Origin: Betaproteobacteria bacterium
GTDB taxonomy: Bacteria > Pseudomonadota > Gammaproteobacteria > Burkholderiales > Rhodocyclaceae
Direction of reading: 5' to 3'
NCBI GenBank assembly: GCA_009782565.1
Contig: WRIU01000001.1
Span: 186,001 to 250,000 of the forward strand
DNA: 64,000 nt
The notes below the pieces were generated by a model. That model was not told the origin of the DNA. It saw only the letters and a program-made list of their open reading frames with translations, and did no database searches. Made by a program: the position numbers and the translations under genes. This document shows positions 37,167-46,200 of this stretch, one piece after another. Numbering within the stretch: the first letter of the stretch is position 1; the number at the start of each line of letters is the position of its first letter.

Positions 37167-38096
37167 ATGGTAGTTATCCCGAACGGCACTCTGCGCGTCG
37201 TCGACGGCATCAAGCGCGTCTACTACGACGGCTACTGGATCAAGGCTTACGATCCGCCCGCCGACTCGTTGCAAGCCAAGAAAGCCCTGATTCAGGCAAC
37301 GACCCGACGTTTGTTCAACCACGTCGAGCACGGTATCAACATCCCCGGTAAGCGCCTGGATGAAACCCGCAACGCCTTCGAGCAGGAGCAGGTTCCGGCA
37401 AGGAAGCGCGTCAAGGGTGCCATGCTGGCCGGGACACTGTTCAACCGTGCCACCGACATCTTCACCAAGCTCGTGGAATTGCAGGAACAGGGCATTGAGA
37501 TCGACGAGGACAACGCCTTGATGCAGGAATGCGGAGACTGCCTGCAAGAGGCGCTCTCCCTGGGCCGGATGGTTTTGCACCGTAGCGGCGAAGAAGGCAT
37601 CGACGAATTATGGGGCGAGCCTTTCCGCGCGTTCTCCATCCCGGTGGAGGCTTTCTACGAGAGCCGCTACATCAAGATTGCCCAGACGTTGCGCGACATC
37701 GACCGTATCTCCGACATGATGGTGCACACCTTCGCCAACGACCCGCTCTTTGCCGACGCGCCGACGATCATCCGCCGCTTCACCGACGAAGCCAAAAACA
37801 AATGCGAGACCCTACGCACCGACGAAGACATTTTCGACGTCTGGGCTGGTTTCGTCGTCGCCTCGGAACAGCTTGGCGCTTACGCCCCGCCCATGCCCGC
37901 GCAGCCGGACGTGCCGCTAATGCGCCACGCCGCCGACGGCACCCGCCTTATCAAGCAGGGACGCGCGCTCATCACTTACCTGAGTCGGGCCAGGGTAACG
38001 ATGCCCCGGAGCACCAAAAACTACCTCGAACGCTGCGAGGAATATCAGCACACCTATCACCCGCCCATCCCGGTGCACGCCGTTGCGACCGGCTGA
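37167..38096 (+). CDS. conserved protein of unknown function
   Basis: A 309-residue soluble protein I do not recognise. The N-terminus is beta-rich and ends in a Tyr/Trp cluster (VVDGIKRVYYDGYWIKAYDP), then a mostly helical body rich in charged residues (TRRLFNHVEHGINIPGKRLD, IAQTLRDIDRISDMMVHTFA, FDVWAGFVVASEQLGAYAPP). There is no signal peptide or membrane segment. Codon use matches the flanking core genes, so it is probably chromosomal rather than part of the island, whose left att copy begins 165 bp downstream. The end of the gene is only 17 bp from an integrase remnant. Confidence 0.6.
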   Translation: MVVIPNGTLRVVDGIKRVYYDGYWIKAYDPPADSLQAKKALIQATTRRLFNHVEHGINIPGKRLDETRNAFEQEQVPARKRVKGAMLAGTLFNRATDIFTKLVELQEQGIEIDEDNALMQECGDCLQEALSLGRMVLHRSGEEGIDELWGEPFRAFSIPVEAFYESRYIKIAQTLRDIDRISDMMVHTFANDPLFADAPTIIRRFTDEAKNKCETLRTDEDIFDVWAGFVVASEQLGAYAPPMPAQPDVPLMRHAADGTRLIKQGRALITYLSRARVTMPRSTKNYLERCEEYQHTYHPPIPVHAVATG

Positions 38097-38112
38097 ACGG
38101 CTTATCGGGGCG

Positions 38113-38166
38113 CACATCGAGGAAGCGATGGACAAGCGGGAAAGCCGCTACAAGCTTTCGTCCTGA
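38113..38166 (+). pseudogene. remnant: last 17 codons of an integrase related to the island integrase
   Basis: The segment reads HIEEAMDKRESRYKLSS then stop, against HIEEAMDKLQNRLKLAS at the end of the integrase at 53677-54864. The order int 3' end, AT-rich spacer with an ACACAGGAATTACACAA motif, hairpin terminator and tRNA-Asn 3' segment is the same at both places. It is therefore the stub of a second, related integrase left outside the present island. Confidence 0.8.
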
Positions 38167-38220
38167 AAGGGAGTATCCATCGTGTTCCCTTTCGCAATCA
38201 CACAGGAATTACACAAAAGT

Positions 38221-38252
38221 AAAAGGCTTGCAAAAATACTTGCAAGCCTTTT
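38221..38252. terminator. bidirectional hairpin terminator at the left att
   Basis: A perfect 12-bp stem (AAAAGGCTTGCA at 38221-38232 and its complement at 38241-38252) with an 8-nt loop, followed by TTTAC and a T-run at 38255-38260. It is homologous to the terminator at 54921-54954 beside the intact tRNA-Asn. Confidence 0.8.
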
Positions 38253-38260
38253 ACTTTTTT

Positions 38261-38304
38261 GGCTCCCCGACCTGGGCTCGAACCAGGGACCTGCGGATTA
38301 ACAG
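38261..38304. repeat. left attachment site: 44-bp copy of the tRNA-Asn 3' part
   Basis: It matches 54964-55007 with a single mismatch at 38267; 38268-38304 (37 bp) is identical. It covers the tRNA from the anticodon loop to the acceptor end, and the similarity stops abruptly at 38305. This marks the left boundary of the island. Confidence 0.9.
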
Positions 38305-38736
38305 GGCTTGAGTTACCAATTCTTGCGGGTTCCATAATGTTCTACAAATATAAATAAATCAATCTGTTATGGGTTGAGAAACTACCTTGTTGTTCTATCG
38401 AAATCCCATTTTTTGTGTAATTTTCTTGGCACGATTACACAGGAATTACACAAGATTTTACCATCGAAAAGTTGCAACAGGCCGCCGATGACTTTGAACA
38501 CCACGAGATCACGGTATGGTAGCCGTTGTCTGTGGTCGCGGGTTTGTTTCTCGGGACGATTGCTGTGCCAGCACGAAAAGAGGAAGGCGGAAAACCTGCG
38601 GCAACCGACGACAGCCCTTTGCCTTTTGGCCTTTTGCACCAGCCTTTTCTAGGTAGGAAGGCCGTCAGGCCAGACCGTTATCCCTTGCACCATTCCGTTA
38701 TCATTCCCTTGAGCCCTTCCATTTGCGCCAGCAGCG
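38305..38736. other. left-end non-coding region of the island
   Basis: No credible gene. It holds a 24-bp repeat (38430-38453) shared with the integrase end, and a perfect 10-bp inverted repeat TTGTGTAATT / AATTACACAA (38413-38422 and 38444-38453). Just after is an open stretch, ending at a TAG at 38522, that would encode a short helical tail (EKLQQAADDFEHHEITVW). It could be the end of a lost gene, which I cannot identify. Confidence 0.5.
38430..38453. repeat. 24-bp direct repeat shared with the right end of the island
   Basis: Identical to 54891-54914, and nearly so to 38196-38217. The three copies lie close to the att cores, which is where arm-type integrase or excisionase binding sites would be expected. 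That role is inferred. Confidence 0.6.
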
Positions 38737-38850
38737 CTACCCTTCTTTCTTTTTGTGCCTTTTCCGTTTATCGCGTATATCCTGTTCAGGGGTGCAGGCC
38801 GCGAGCAGCACACCCAAGAACAAGAAAACGCCCCTTCGCACACCCCTCAT
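38737..38850 (-). pseudogene. truncated third lipoprotein of the T6SS immunity array
   Basis: A 37-codon frame that starts ATGA-overlapped with the stop of the upstream lipoprotein gene. It encodes a lipoprotein signal RGVFLFLGVLLAAC followed by TPEQDIRDK, closely similar to the signal of its neighbour (VSAVFLGVLLAACVPE). It then degenerates into a Lys/Arg-rich tail and stops at a TAG at 38739-38737. No Sel1 region follows. I read it as the 5' remnant of a third tandem immunity gene; a genuine short lipoprotein is less likely. Confidence 0.65.
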
Positions 38851-40031
38851 TTCTTACGCCACGCCTCGTCCCGCATCTTCGCCAACACCCGCGAGGTGGC
38901 ATCGTCGGGCGATATTCTCTCGTCGGTTGCGGGGTCGCGCATCATGCCGGCCCGGAGATCCAGCTTTACCGGGAGCCCCGTGGCGGGGTTCAAACTCTTT
39001 TCCAGCGCCATCTCCGCGATACGCATCGCGTCAGGCAGTGGCGGGGCTTCGTCTTTGTTCCACTTCTTCACCCATGCGATCTCTCCGTCCCAAGGCGGAA
39101 GCTTCGCCGGGGGAAGCGGCACGATCTCATCGATTTCGTCGACTCTGATTCCCGCATAGTCGTAGCCATCCAGCGTTTTACGGATTTTTTTGTAGCGGGT
39201 AGCGCGTTCTTCATCTTTGTCTTGACCCATATAATACAAACGATTATCTGGGAGGGGGCCGTTGAAAGCACCTTCCAGAAAACTCGCACCAGCCCCCCCC
39301 CCCGCCTTGACCGAGATCTGGAAGTATTTGACTGCTTCGGCGTATGTCTTGCTGTCATCCATGAGGTCGAGAGCCGTGTCAATTGCCGCCTGGGCATGCC
39401 CATGGTCTGCCGCGCAGCGTTTCATCTGCTTGCCAATTTTGTAGGGAATAGGACGGTCAATGGTCAGTTGGGTTAACTTGTCTCCGACGTAAAACTGAGC
39501 CTGCGGGTCGCCCAAGTCCGCCGCCTTCCTGAAATGTTGCAGGGCGGCATCGGGGTCGCGTTTGGCCCCATAGCCTTTGTTCAGCAGGACACCCATGATG
39601 TAATGGCCGTGCGGAATGCCCCTTGCTATCAGGTCTTCGGCAATGTCGACGGGCTTGGTGATGCGATCTCCTTGACCTGTGCGCCCACTCAATATCATGT
39701 CCACAAGGTTGTTCGCAGCCTTGTCGTGCCCCCAGGCGGTGGCAATCCGGTAGAGTCGCTCAATCTCGGGGTAGACCGCCGGGTCTTCTTTTAACAGGTT
39801 CTTTTTATAGCGCCAGTTGGCGTGCTCAAAGAGATTGTCGGCATCGGGGTCGCGCTTCGGAATACGGTCTTTCTCGTGGGCGCAGGTAAAGGCCAGTTGA
39901 TCTTCGATCTGGGCGGGGGATTTAGTGAAATCAGCAGGCATTTTGTGACTCCGGGCTTCCGTGTTCTCAGGTACACAAGCCGCGAGTAACACACCCAGGA
40001 ACACAGCGGATACCCTTCCCACGCTCTTCAC
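38847..40031 (-). CDS. Sel1-repeat lipoprotein, probable immunity protein to the phospholipase effector (copy 2)
   Basis: A 394-residue lipoprotein. The GTG start at 40031 overlaps the stop of the preceding copy (GTGA) and gives a signal VKSVGRVSAVFLGVLLAAC with the lipidated Cys. Sel1/TPR-like repeats follow (GHYIMGVLLNKGYGAKRDPD, AALQHFRKAADLGDPQAQFY), then a conserved C-terminal part including YDYAGIRVDEIDEIVPLPPA. It is a close paralogue of the next gene upstream. Tandem Sel1-type immunity lipoproteins following a Tle5b (PldB) effector are known in Pseudomonas aeruginosa, which supports an immunity role. The longer frame to 40256 is not supported. Confidence 0.8.
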   Translation of the reverse strand: MKSVGRVSAVFLGVLLAACVPENTEARSHKMPADFTKSPAQIEDQLAFTCAHEKDRIPKRDPDADNLFEHANWRYKKNLLKEDPAVYPEIERLYRIATAWGHDKAANNLVDMILSGRTGQGDRITKPVDIAEDLIARGIPHGHYIMGVLLNKGYGAKRDPDAALQHFRKAADLGDPQAQFYVGDKLTQLTIDRPIPYKIGKQMKRCAADHGHAQAAIDTALDLMDDSKTYAEAVKYFQISVKAGGGAGASFLEGAFNGPLPDNRLYYMGQDKDEERATRYKKIRKTLDGYDYAGIRVDEIDEIVPLPPAKLPPWDGEIAWVKKWNKDEAPPLPDAMRIAEMALEKSLNPATGLPVKLDLRAGMMRDPATDERISPDDATSRVLAKMRDEAWRKK

Positions 40032-41278
40032 TTCCCACGCAATGCTGCGTTTTGCATCTTCCTTAACACCCGCGAGGTTGGATCGTCGGGCGGTATCCTT
40101 TCGCCGGTATCGGGGTTGAACATCAGGCCAGCGCGGATGTCCAGCTTCACCGGCAGCCCCGTGGCGGGGTTGAGACTCTTTTCCAGCGCCATCTCTGCGA
40201 TACGCTCCGCGCTTGGCAGTGGCGGGGCTTCGTCCTTGTTCCACTTCTTCACCCACTCGATTTCGCCGTTCCAGGGCGGGAGTTTGGCCGGAGGAAGCGG
40301 CACGATCTGATCGATTTCGTCGACTCTGATCCCGGCGTAGTCGTAACCAGAGAGGGCTTTGCGGAGTTTTTTGTATCGTTCGACACGCTCCGTATCTTTG
40401 TCCAGACCTAAGTAATCCATGCGGTCATCGGGGGGGGGGCCGTTGAATGCGTCTCCAAGCCGCCCCGCACCTTGAGAACTCCCCGCCTTAGCTGCAATCT
40501 GGAGGTACTTGACTGCCTCAGCGTATTCCTTGCTGTTATTCTTTATGCCGATGGCTGTATCAAGCGCCGCTTCTGCATGCCCTTGGTCTGCCGCGCAACG
40601 TACCATCTCATTACCAATCTGGTAGGGAATTGGCTTGTCAATGGTCAGTTGGGTCAGTTTGTCCCCTACGTAGTACTGCGCCTCCGGGTTGCCCAAGTCC
40701 GCCGCCTTCCGAAAAGATTGCAGTGCAGCCTTGGCATCCTTCTTGACTCCATAGCCCTTATCGAGCATGAGGCCCTTCAAATAAAACCCGTGCGGGATAC
40801 CCCGGCCGATCAGTTCTTCGGCCATGTCGACGGGCTTGGTGATGCGGTCGCTGTGGGTCGTATATCCGCGCATCATCATAAACGCAAGATTGTTCGCGGC
40901 TTTGTCGTGCCCCCAGGCAACGGCAATCCGGTAGAGCCGCTCGACTTCGGGGTAGACCGCCGGGTCTTCTTTGAGCAGGTTCTTCTTGTAGCGCCAGTTG
41001 GCGTGCTCAAAGAGCTTGTCGGCATCGGGGTCGCGCTTCGGTATTCGGTCTTTCTCGTGGGCGCAGGTAAAGGCCAGTTGTTGTTCGATTTCTTCGGGCG
41101 ATTTCATCGTGAGGCTCCGTGTGTCGTGTTCTTTATCAGGGCCGCAGGCCGCAAGCAGCAGGGCAAGGAGAAGGGCGGTGAAGGTCGCTGCGCATGGCTC
41201 AATCGTTGTTCTTGATTGTGGGGTCGGTGCGCATGAAGCCGCGCAGGGAGGCGGTAGGTTTCTGTTTGTCCTTCTCAC
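40028..41278 (-). CDS. Sel1-repeat lipoprotein, probable immunity protein to the phospholipase effector (copy 1)
   Basis: A paralogue of the downstream gene, with the same architecture: a lipobox (ALLLALLLAACGPDKEHD), about 180 residues of Sel1-type repeats (GFYLKGLMLDKGYGVKKDAK, AALQSFRKAADLGNPEAQYY) and a C-terminal domain ending near GLMFNPDTGERIPPDDPTS. The start is uncertain. The only standard in-frame start upstream of the signal is GTG 41278, which would overlap the effector gene by 80 bp. An ATT at 41203, next to the effector stop, would give a compact signal peptide. It directly follows the phospholipase gene, fitting a role in periplasmic protection against that toxin. Confidence 0.8.
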   Translation of the reverse strand: MRRTNRNLPPPCAASCAPTPQSRTTIEPCAATFTALLLALLLAACGPDKEHDTRSLTMKSPEEIEQQLAFTCAHEKDRIPKRDPDADKLFEHANWRYKKNLLKEDPAVYPEVERLYRIAVAWGHDKAANNLAFMMMRGYTTHSDRITKPVDMAEELIGRGIPHGFYLKGLMLDKGYGVKKDAKAALQSFRKAADLGNPEAQYYVGDKLTQLTIDKPIPYQIGNEMVRCAADQGHAEAALDTAIGIKNNSKEYAEAVKYLQIAAKAGSSQGAGRLGDAFNGPPPDDRMDYLGLDKDTERVERYKKLRKALSGYDYAGIRVDEIDQIVPLPPAKLPPWNGEIEWVKKWNKDEAPPLPSAERIAEMALEKSLNPATGLPVKLDIRAGLMFNPDTGERIPPDDPTSRVLRKMQNAALRGK

Positions 41279-43253
41279 GTCTCAGGTTCTCTTTGATGAT
41301 CTTGTCCCACTGATAGAACGCATCCTCCATATCATCATCCGCCCCCGTCCTCCCCTTGGTATGCAGGGCCCACAAATCCTTTCTCGCCTTCTGCGTAATC
41401 TCCGGGCGGAAGTGGCAGACGTTCATCTCCGTATCCACCTCCATGCTGCGGGTGTTGATGTTGGCGCTTCCCAGGGTCATGTAGGTGTCGTTGATCATCA
41501 TGAGCTTGGCGTGGATGTAAACCTCATAGTCTGACCACTGCTTGTCGCGCGGGAGGTTATCCGGGAGGTCGGGCGGCACCAGCGTACAGACGTGGATCTT
41601 GAGGCCGGGGCGTTCTTCGGCCTTGAAGTCCTCGGGCTTCATGGCGTCGAGCTTTTCACGCTGCGCTTTGAGTTCCTTGAGCCGGGCCTCTTTTGCGTTC
41701 GCGTCTGCCGTGAGCTTGGCCCATTTGTCCTTGTCGGAATAGGTATTGCCGGGTGTCTGGTCCATTTTGCGCTGTTTTTCAATCGCCGACTTGGCCCTGG
41801 CATTATCCTTCTCGGCCTGCTTGATCTGCGTGTTCAGGTCTTCGACCTCGTTGTGCTTTGTCACGCCCGGAATCGTGTCCGAGCGCCCCAGGGCGTCGAG
41901 CATCTCATATGTTTTTTGCGTACCCGCGCCCATTCCATCGTCGCTGCTGTTGGTGATCACAAAGAGGTACAGCGGCCCGTGTATGCCTGGGTCGCGGTTC
42001 CAGTTTGCCTGTTTCTGCGCCGATTCAATGATGGCATCGGCCAGCGGCGGCCAGCGGAAGTACTGGTTTTCGATATAGATGTACTGGCTCGCGTTTTTGA
42101 CCACATGCAGGTACGTTTTCATGATGTCGTACTTGCCGTATTGCGGCTGCGTCCGCACGATGTGGCCTACTATCTGTTTGTCATAGATAGCGCCTATATT
42201 TCCATCTTTCGACGCATCCGACGGATCCGACGGATCGAGTTTTGAGGTATAGAGCGGGAAATCGTTGAAGTAGTCCTTCGGAAAATCAGGGATGCTGCCG
42301 CCTTCCTTTTTCCAGGCCGTCGAAAAGTTGTAGAACAGGTTCCCAACCAGCGGGCCGGTAATCCGGCTGGAGAAGTCTTCAAACGGCACTTTACCGTTTC
42401 TGGCCTGATGGCCCTGCCTTTGTATGTAGGGGTGATACCGGGTGTCCCAATAGGCATCCAGCATGTTGTGTCCCATGACGAACCCCACATGGTCAGCGGG
42501 CGATTCCACGTCGACGAGCACCATTTTCTGGTGATGGCTCGGCGCAGCGGCAAGTATCCCACGCATGGTGGGGCCGATTTTTTTGTCCCGGTATGTGTGA
42601 GCGGCCAGTTTTGCGCGATCCGAACTGGAAAACCCCCGGCTGCGGAATTCGAGGTTCTTATGGGCGGGATCATCTCCAAAAAGGCGCTTGACTGAATTCA
42701 CCAGATTGACGCCAAGCTCGGCATCCCGGTCATAGCGGCTGTACCACCACACGTCATAGGCGTATTGCTCCTCCGTGATGGTCGAGGGCTTATCCCCAAT
42801 CCGGGCCTGTCCCCGGCCCACCGTGTTCGATTCGCCAAGCGCCTGCCCCGTGACGTTAGCTTTGTTAATTTCATAAGGAGCCAGGGCAAGTTCAAAGGCA
42901 AAGCACAGCACACGCACCTTGACGCCTTCTTTGGCCTTTCTTTCCAATAACTGACCGATACTTGGCGTGGGGCGATTTTCGAGCGGGACACCGAGGTTGG
43001 CGCGCGCGGTGGGGTTGCGCACAAAATACATCGAGGGCTGAAAGCCCCAACAGATGATGTTGACGGAGTGCTTGGCGGCTGCGATGGCGCGGTGCACGGC
43101 ACCAAAGGCTTCTTCACCACAGATCAGCAACTCGAATGTGGCGGGGACGGGCGGGTATTCCGTTTCGTTGATGAACCAGATTGGATTAATCTTGCAGGTC
43201 ATGTCGTCCCGTCTGGCGGGGGCACAGGCGCATAGGTTTTCAGCCATTCTCAA
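41199..43253 (-). CDS. phospholipase D-type T6SS effector (Tle5-like)
   Basis: A 684-residue protein with two PLD catalytic halves. The first motif is HQKMVLVD (His241, Lys243, Asp248), continuing GHNMLDAYWDTR. The second is HAKLMMIND (His581, Lys583), followed by GSANINTRSMEVD; Asn588 is at the usual Asp position and Asp589 is next to it. A charged coiled-coil-like insertion lies between (EVEDLNTQIKQAEKDNARAK). Tle5 effectors hydrolyse phospholipids in the target cell periplasm after delivery on VgrG. It overlaps vgrG by 4 bp and is followed by two lipoprotein genes, the standard effector-immunity order. No signal peptide, as expected for T6SS cargo. Confidence 0.87.
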   Translation of the reverse strand: MRMAENLCACAPARRDDMTCKINPIWFINETEYPPVPATFELLICGEEAFGAVHRAIAAAKHSVNIICWGFQPSMYFVRNPTARANLGVPLENRPTPSIGQLLERKAKEGVKVRVLCFAFELALAPYEINKANVTGQALGESNTVGRGQARIGDKPSTITEEQYAYDVWWYSRYDRDAELGVNLVNSVKRLFGDDPAHKNLEFRSRGFSSSDRAKLAAHTYRDKKIGPTMRGILAAAPSHHQKMVLVDVESPADHVGFVMGHNMLDAYWDTRYHPYIQRQGHQARNGKVPFEDFSSRITGPLVGNLFYNFSTAWKKEGGSIPDFPKDYFNDFPLYTSKLDPSDPSDASKDGNIGAIYDKQIVGHIVRTQPQYGKYDIMKTYLHVVKNASQYIYIENQYFRWPPLADAIIESAQKQANWNRDPGIHGPLYLFVITNSSDDGMGAGTQKTYEMLDALGRSDTIPGVTKHNEVEDLNTQIKQAEKDNARAKSAIEKQRKMDQTPGNTYSDKDKWAKLTADANAKEARLKELKAQREKLDAMKPEDFKAEERPGLKIHVCTLVPPDLPDNLPRDKQWSDYEVYIHAKLMMINDTYMTLGSANINTRSMEVDTEMNVCHFRPEITQKARKDLWALHTKGRTGADDDMEDAFYQWDKIIKENLRREKDKQKPTASLRGFMRTDPTIKNND

Positions 43254-46200
43254 GATTCCTTCTTCGAGCCTTCAAGCAACGTCTGCATGACGTTACGGGC
43301 GGTTTTTTTCAGATCCACGCGCTCGCCTTCCAGGGCGATGCCCGCAATGTGTTTGTGGTAGCCCGTGCTGGCCGCTTCGCCTTCAGCACGGTTTGTAAAT
43401 TCGCTGACCACGGGAATGTCGTAGACCTGCCCATTCGCCATTTCGAGCTTGTATGAAGCAACGCTCACATTGTGCTCGACAAGGATGCGCCCGCTCTCGT
43501 CCATCACGCCTTCCTTGAGTACTCCGCCGTTGGCGTAGAGTTTATAGGGCATCCCTTTCCAGCTGAAATTCACATTGCCAGGGGCCTGATCCAAGGTGAT
43601 GGCGAAGAGTTCATCGAGGTTGGCCTCCGGGAACGAGGGGTGTTCCGGGTTCATGCTCGCCGGCCCCTCGAAAGCCTGCCCGTTGCTCTTGAACAAGATG
43701 TTGCCGGGGCAGTGGACGTCGATGTTGCCGCCTTTCAAGCGGACGTAAGCGCCAGCGCATTGGAGCAGTATTTCTTCATGAGCGGCCAGGACGACTTTTT
43801 CCTCGCTGCCGATGAGCCGCACGTTCTGATCGCCCGTGATTTCCACGTCCCCCGATTGGGCTTCCAGTTTTGCATGACCCTTGGCCGTGATGAGCTTGAG
43901 GTTGAATTTACCCGCAATACCGTCCACGAAGAGGCTGATTTTCTTGCCTGCGTTGTGAATCCACCGTCTGGCTGTGGTTTGCTGCGTGTCGCGCAAGCTC
44001 ACCGTATCCAGGTTCTTTCTGGCAATGAGCGCCATCTCCTTCGGCGTGGTGAGCCCAATGCCTTCCTGCCCGCTCATGAGGATCACGGGCTGTTTCCCGC
44101 TCTGGCTGGTGGCGCTCTCGCCCTTGGGGTCGATGTTGGTATGGGCTGCCCAGGCTTTGATTGCTTCGACCAAATGGTCAAGGTGCCCGCTACTGCTTTG
44201 CCCGCTTTCCGTGCCTTCTTCGTCGCGGGTTTCGGGGCCGATTTCTGTTACGTCCGCGCCCTGGGATTGCGCCGCCTTGCCAAGCGTCTGCGCGTTCTTG
44301 CGTCCCGATTCGAGCAAGGAGATCGCCTGTTCCCGGTCTAGCTGCCTGCCCGAAGCCCCCGGCTTGGACTCGGTGCTGATCAGGATGCCTTCGGAGGCGC
44401 GGAGCGCGCCGTGATGGTCGGTGCGCAGTTCAAATCCTTCCCCCCTCGTCTCGGCTTTGCCGTCCTGCCGGGGGTGGGTCAGAAAACCCTGGTTGAGTTG
44501 TGTTTTTCCATGCTCGGAGCTGAGCTTTGTGCGTACCTGCCCGGTGGTATCGTCAAAGAGCAGTTCGCCGTATTGCTGCCCGTGATGTTCCTTCGTCTTG
44601 ATCCCGGTGAGCGCACGGTTCGCGGGCAGCGACCCCGACCCGCTGAACCACGGGTTCGGTTGTCTGCCGTTGTGGACGGCCCCTTTGACGATGGGGCGGT
44701 CAATATCTCCTTCGATAAAATCCACCAGCACTTCCTGACCGATGCGGGGGAGGCTCTGGTGCCCCCACGAACCGCCTGACACCGGATAGGCGACGCGCAC
44801 CCAGCACGAAGAGCGCTCATCGAAATTCGCGCCGAACTCCGCGTGTTCCTTCTGGCGCTGCCAGTGAAACTGGATTTTGACGCGGCCCATCTCGTCCGTG
44901 TAGACCTCTTCACCTTCGGGGCCGGTTACGGTGGCCGTCTGGAGGCCCTTGGCCGTGGGTTTGGCATGATCCGTGTGCGCGAAGGCCGGGGTGAGCGGCA
45001 GCCCGCGCTTGCGGACTTCGATTTCTACCCAGTAGGGGCGAGCGTCCTCGCTCGCCCGTGCCTCCGCTCCTACCCCTTGCGGGCGACCGGGGACGGTCGC
45101 CCCTACGAGCGATGTCAAACGATTGGCAAGACCCTGCGGCAGGTTGTTGTGCGCGATGAATTTTGCTTTGCAGACGACGAATTCCCGTTCTTCCTGCGCA
45201 TTGAACCGATCATAGTAGGGATGTCCGACGAGGCTGAACCATTGCCCCGCCTGCAATTGCCGCACGTTGCCTTCTGCGCGGCAACTTACCTTGGCCAAAT
45301 CGTGCGCTTCCTGGCGGCGGCTCGCGTAGCGGTCCAACTCCTCCGAGTCGGTTGCGTAGTAAAGCGTCTGTACCTCGTAGTCTTCCAGCGTGCTCTCGGC
45401 TTCCAGCCCTTCTTCGCCCTTCTCAATCAGGCACTCTGCCCCCGTCTCGTTCGTGAGTACGGGTTTGTAATCGAAACTGGCCAGTGTGGTTTGCCCAGGG
45501 CCGATTTGTCGCGCCTGCCGCCAGTCGGTCAGGCTGTCCTCTTTCTCTGTTGCTTCGGCTCGATGGAAGCGGACTGTCTTCTGGCTCGCTTCCGGCAGGC
45601 TGAACGGGTCGTCGAATACGATGAAGGTGACACTGGGCGCATCTGCGCCTGTGTGCTCGAAGCGGTATGAGAGCCCTTCTTCAAAAAGCAGCCGCTCGAT
45701 GAAGGCCAGATCCGTTTCCCGGTACTGGAGACAATAGCTGCGCGGGGTGTACAGGTGCTCGCGCAGGATGTCGTATTTTTGATTGAAGCTGCTGGCCATC
45801 GCACGGTTGGCGTGGATGTGCTCGTTGATGACCTTTTCCACGATCTCGGGCACTGTCATATCCTGAAACACCCGGCTGGTCGTGCGGTGGCGCAAGAGCG
45901 CCACGGGCGGCTCGATGGTGATTTGGTATTTGGCAAAGCCCCCGTCCGAGGGGAGCATCTGCGCCTGGGTGATGAGGCCGCAGCGCGTGACTTCTTCAGG
46001 GGCATCCGTTGGGATCAACCCACCGCCTTCCCCGGTAACAATATCCAGTTGCGCTGCTTGGCCGAGGAGGCTGTTCAGGGGGATAAAGGCATCGGGTGAC
46101 AAACAAATGACGTTGTACTTATATCGCTTCGAGAGGCCCTCCGTGCCTTCTACGCTTTGCGGCAGCAAACGCTCAAAGGTCTCACCGTTTCCGATCTGGA

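Noticed and set aside
38382-38639. Open frame near the left end of the island
   Set aside because: It overlaps the repeated att-proximal sequence and has no ribosome site or protein-like features.
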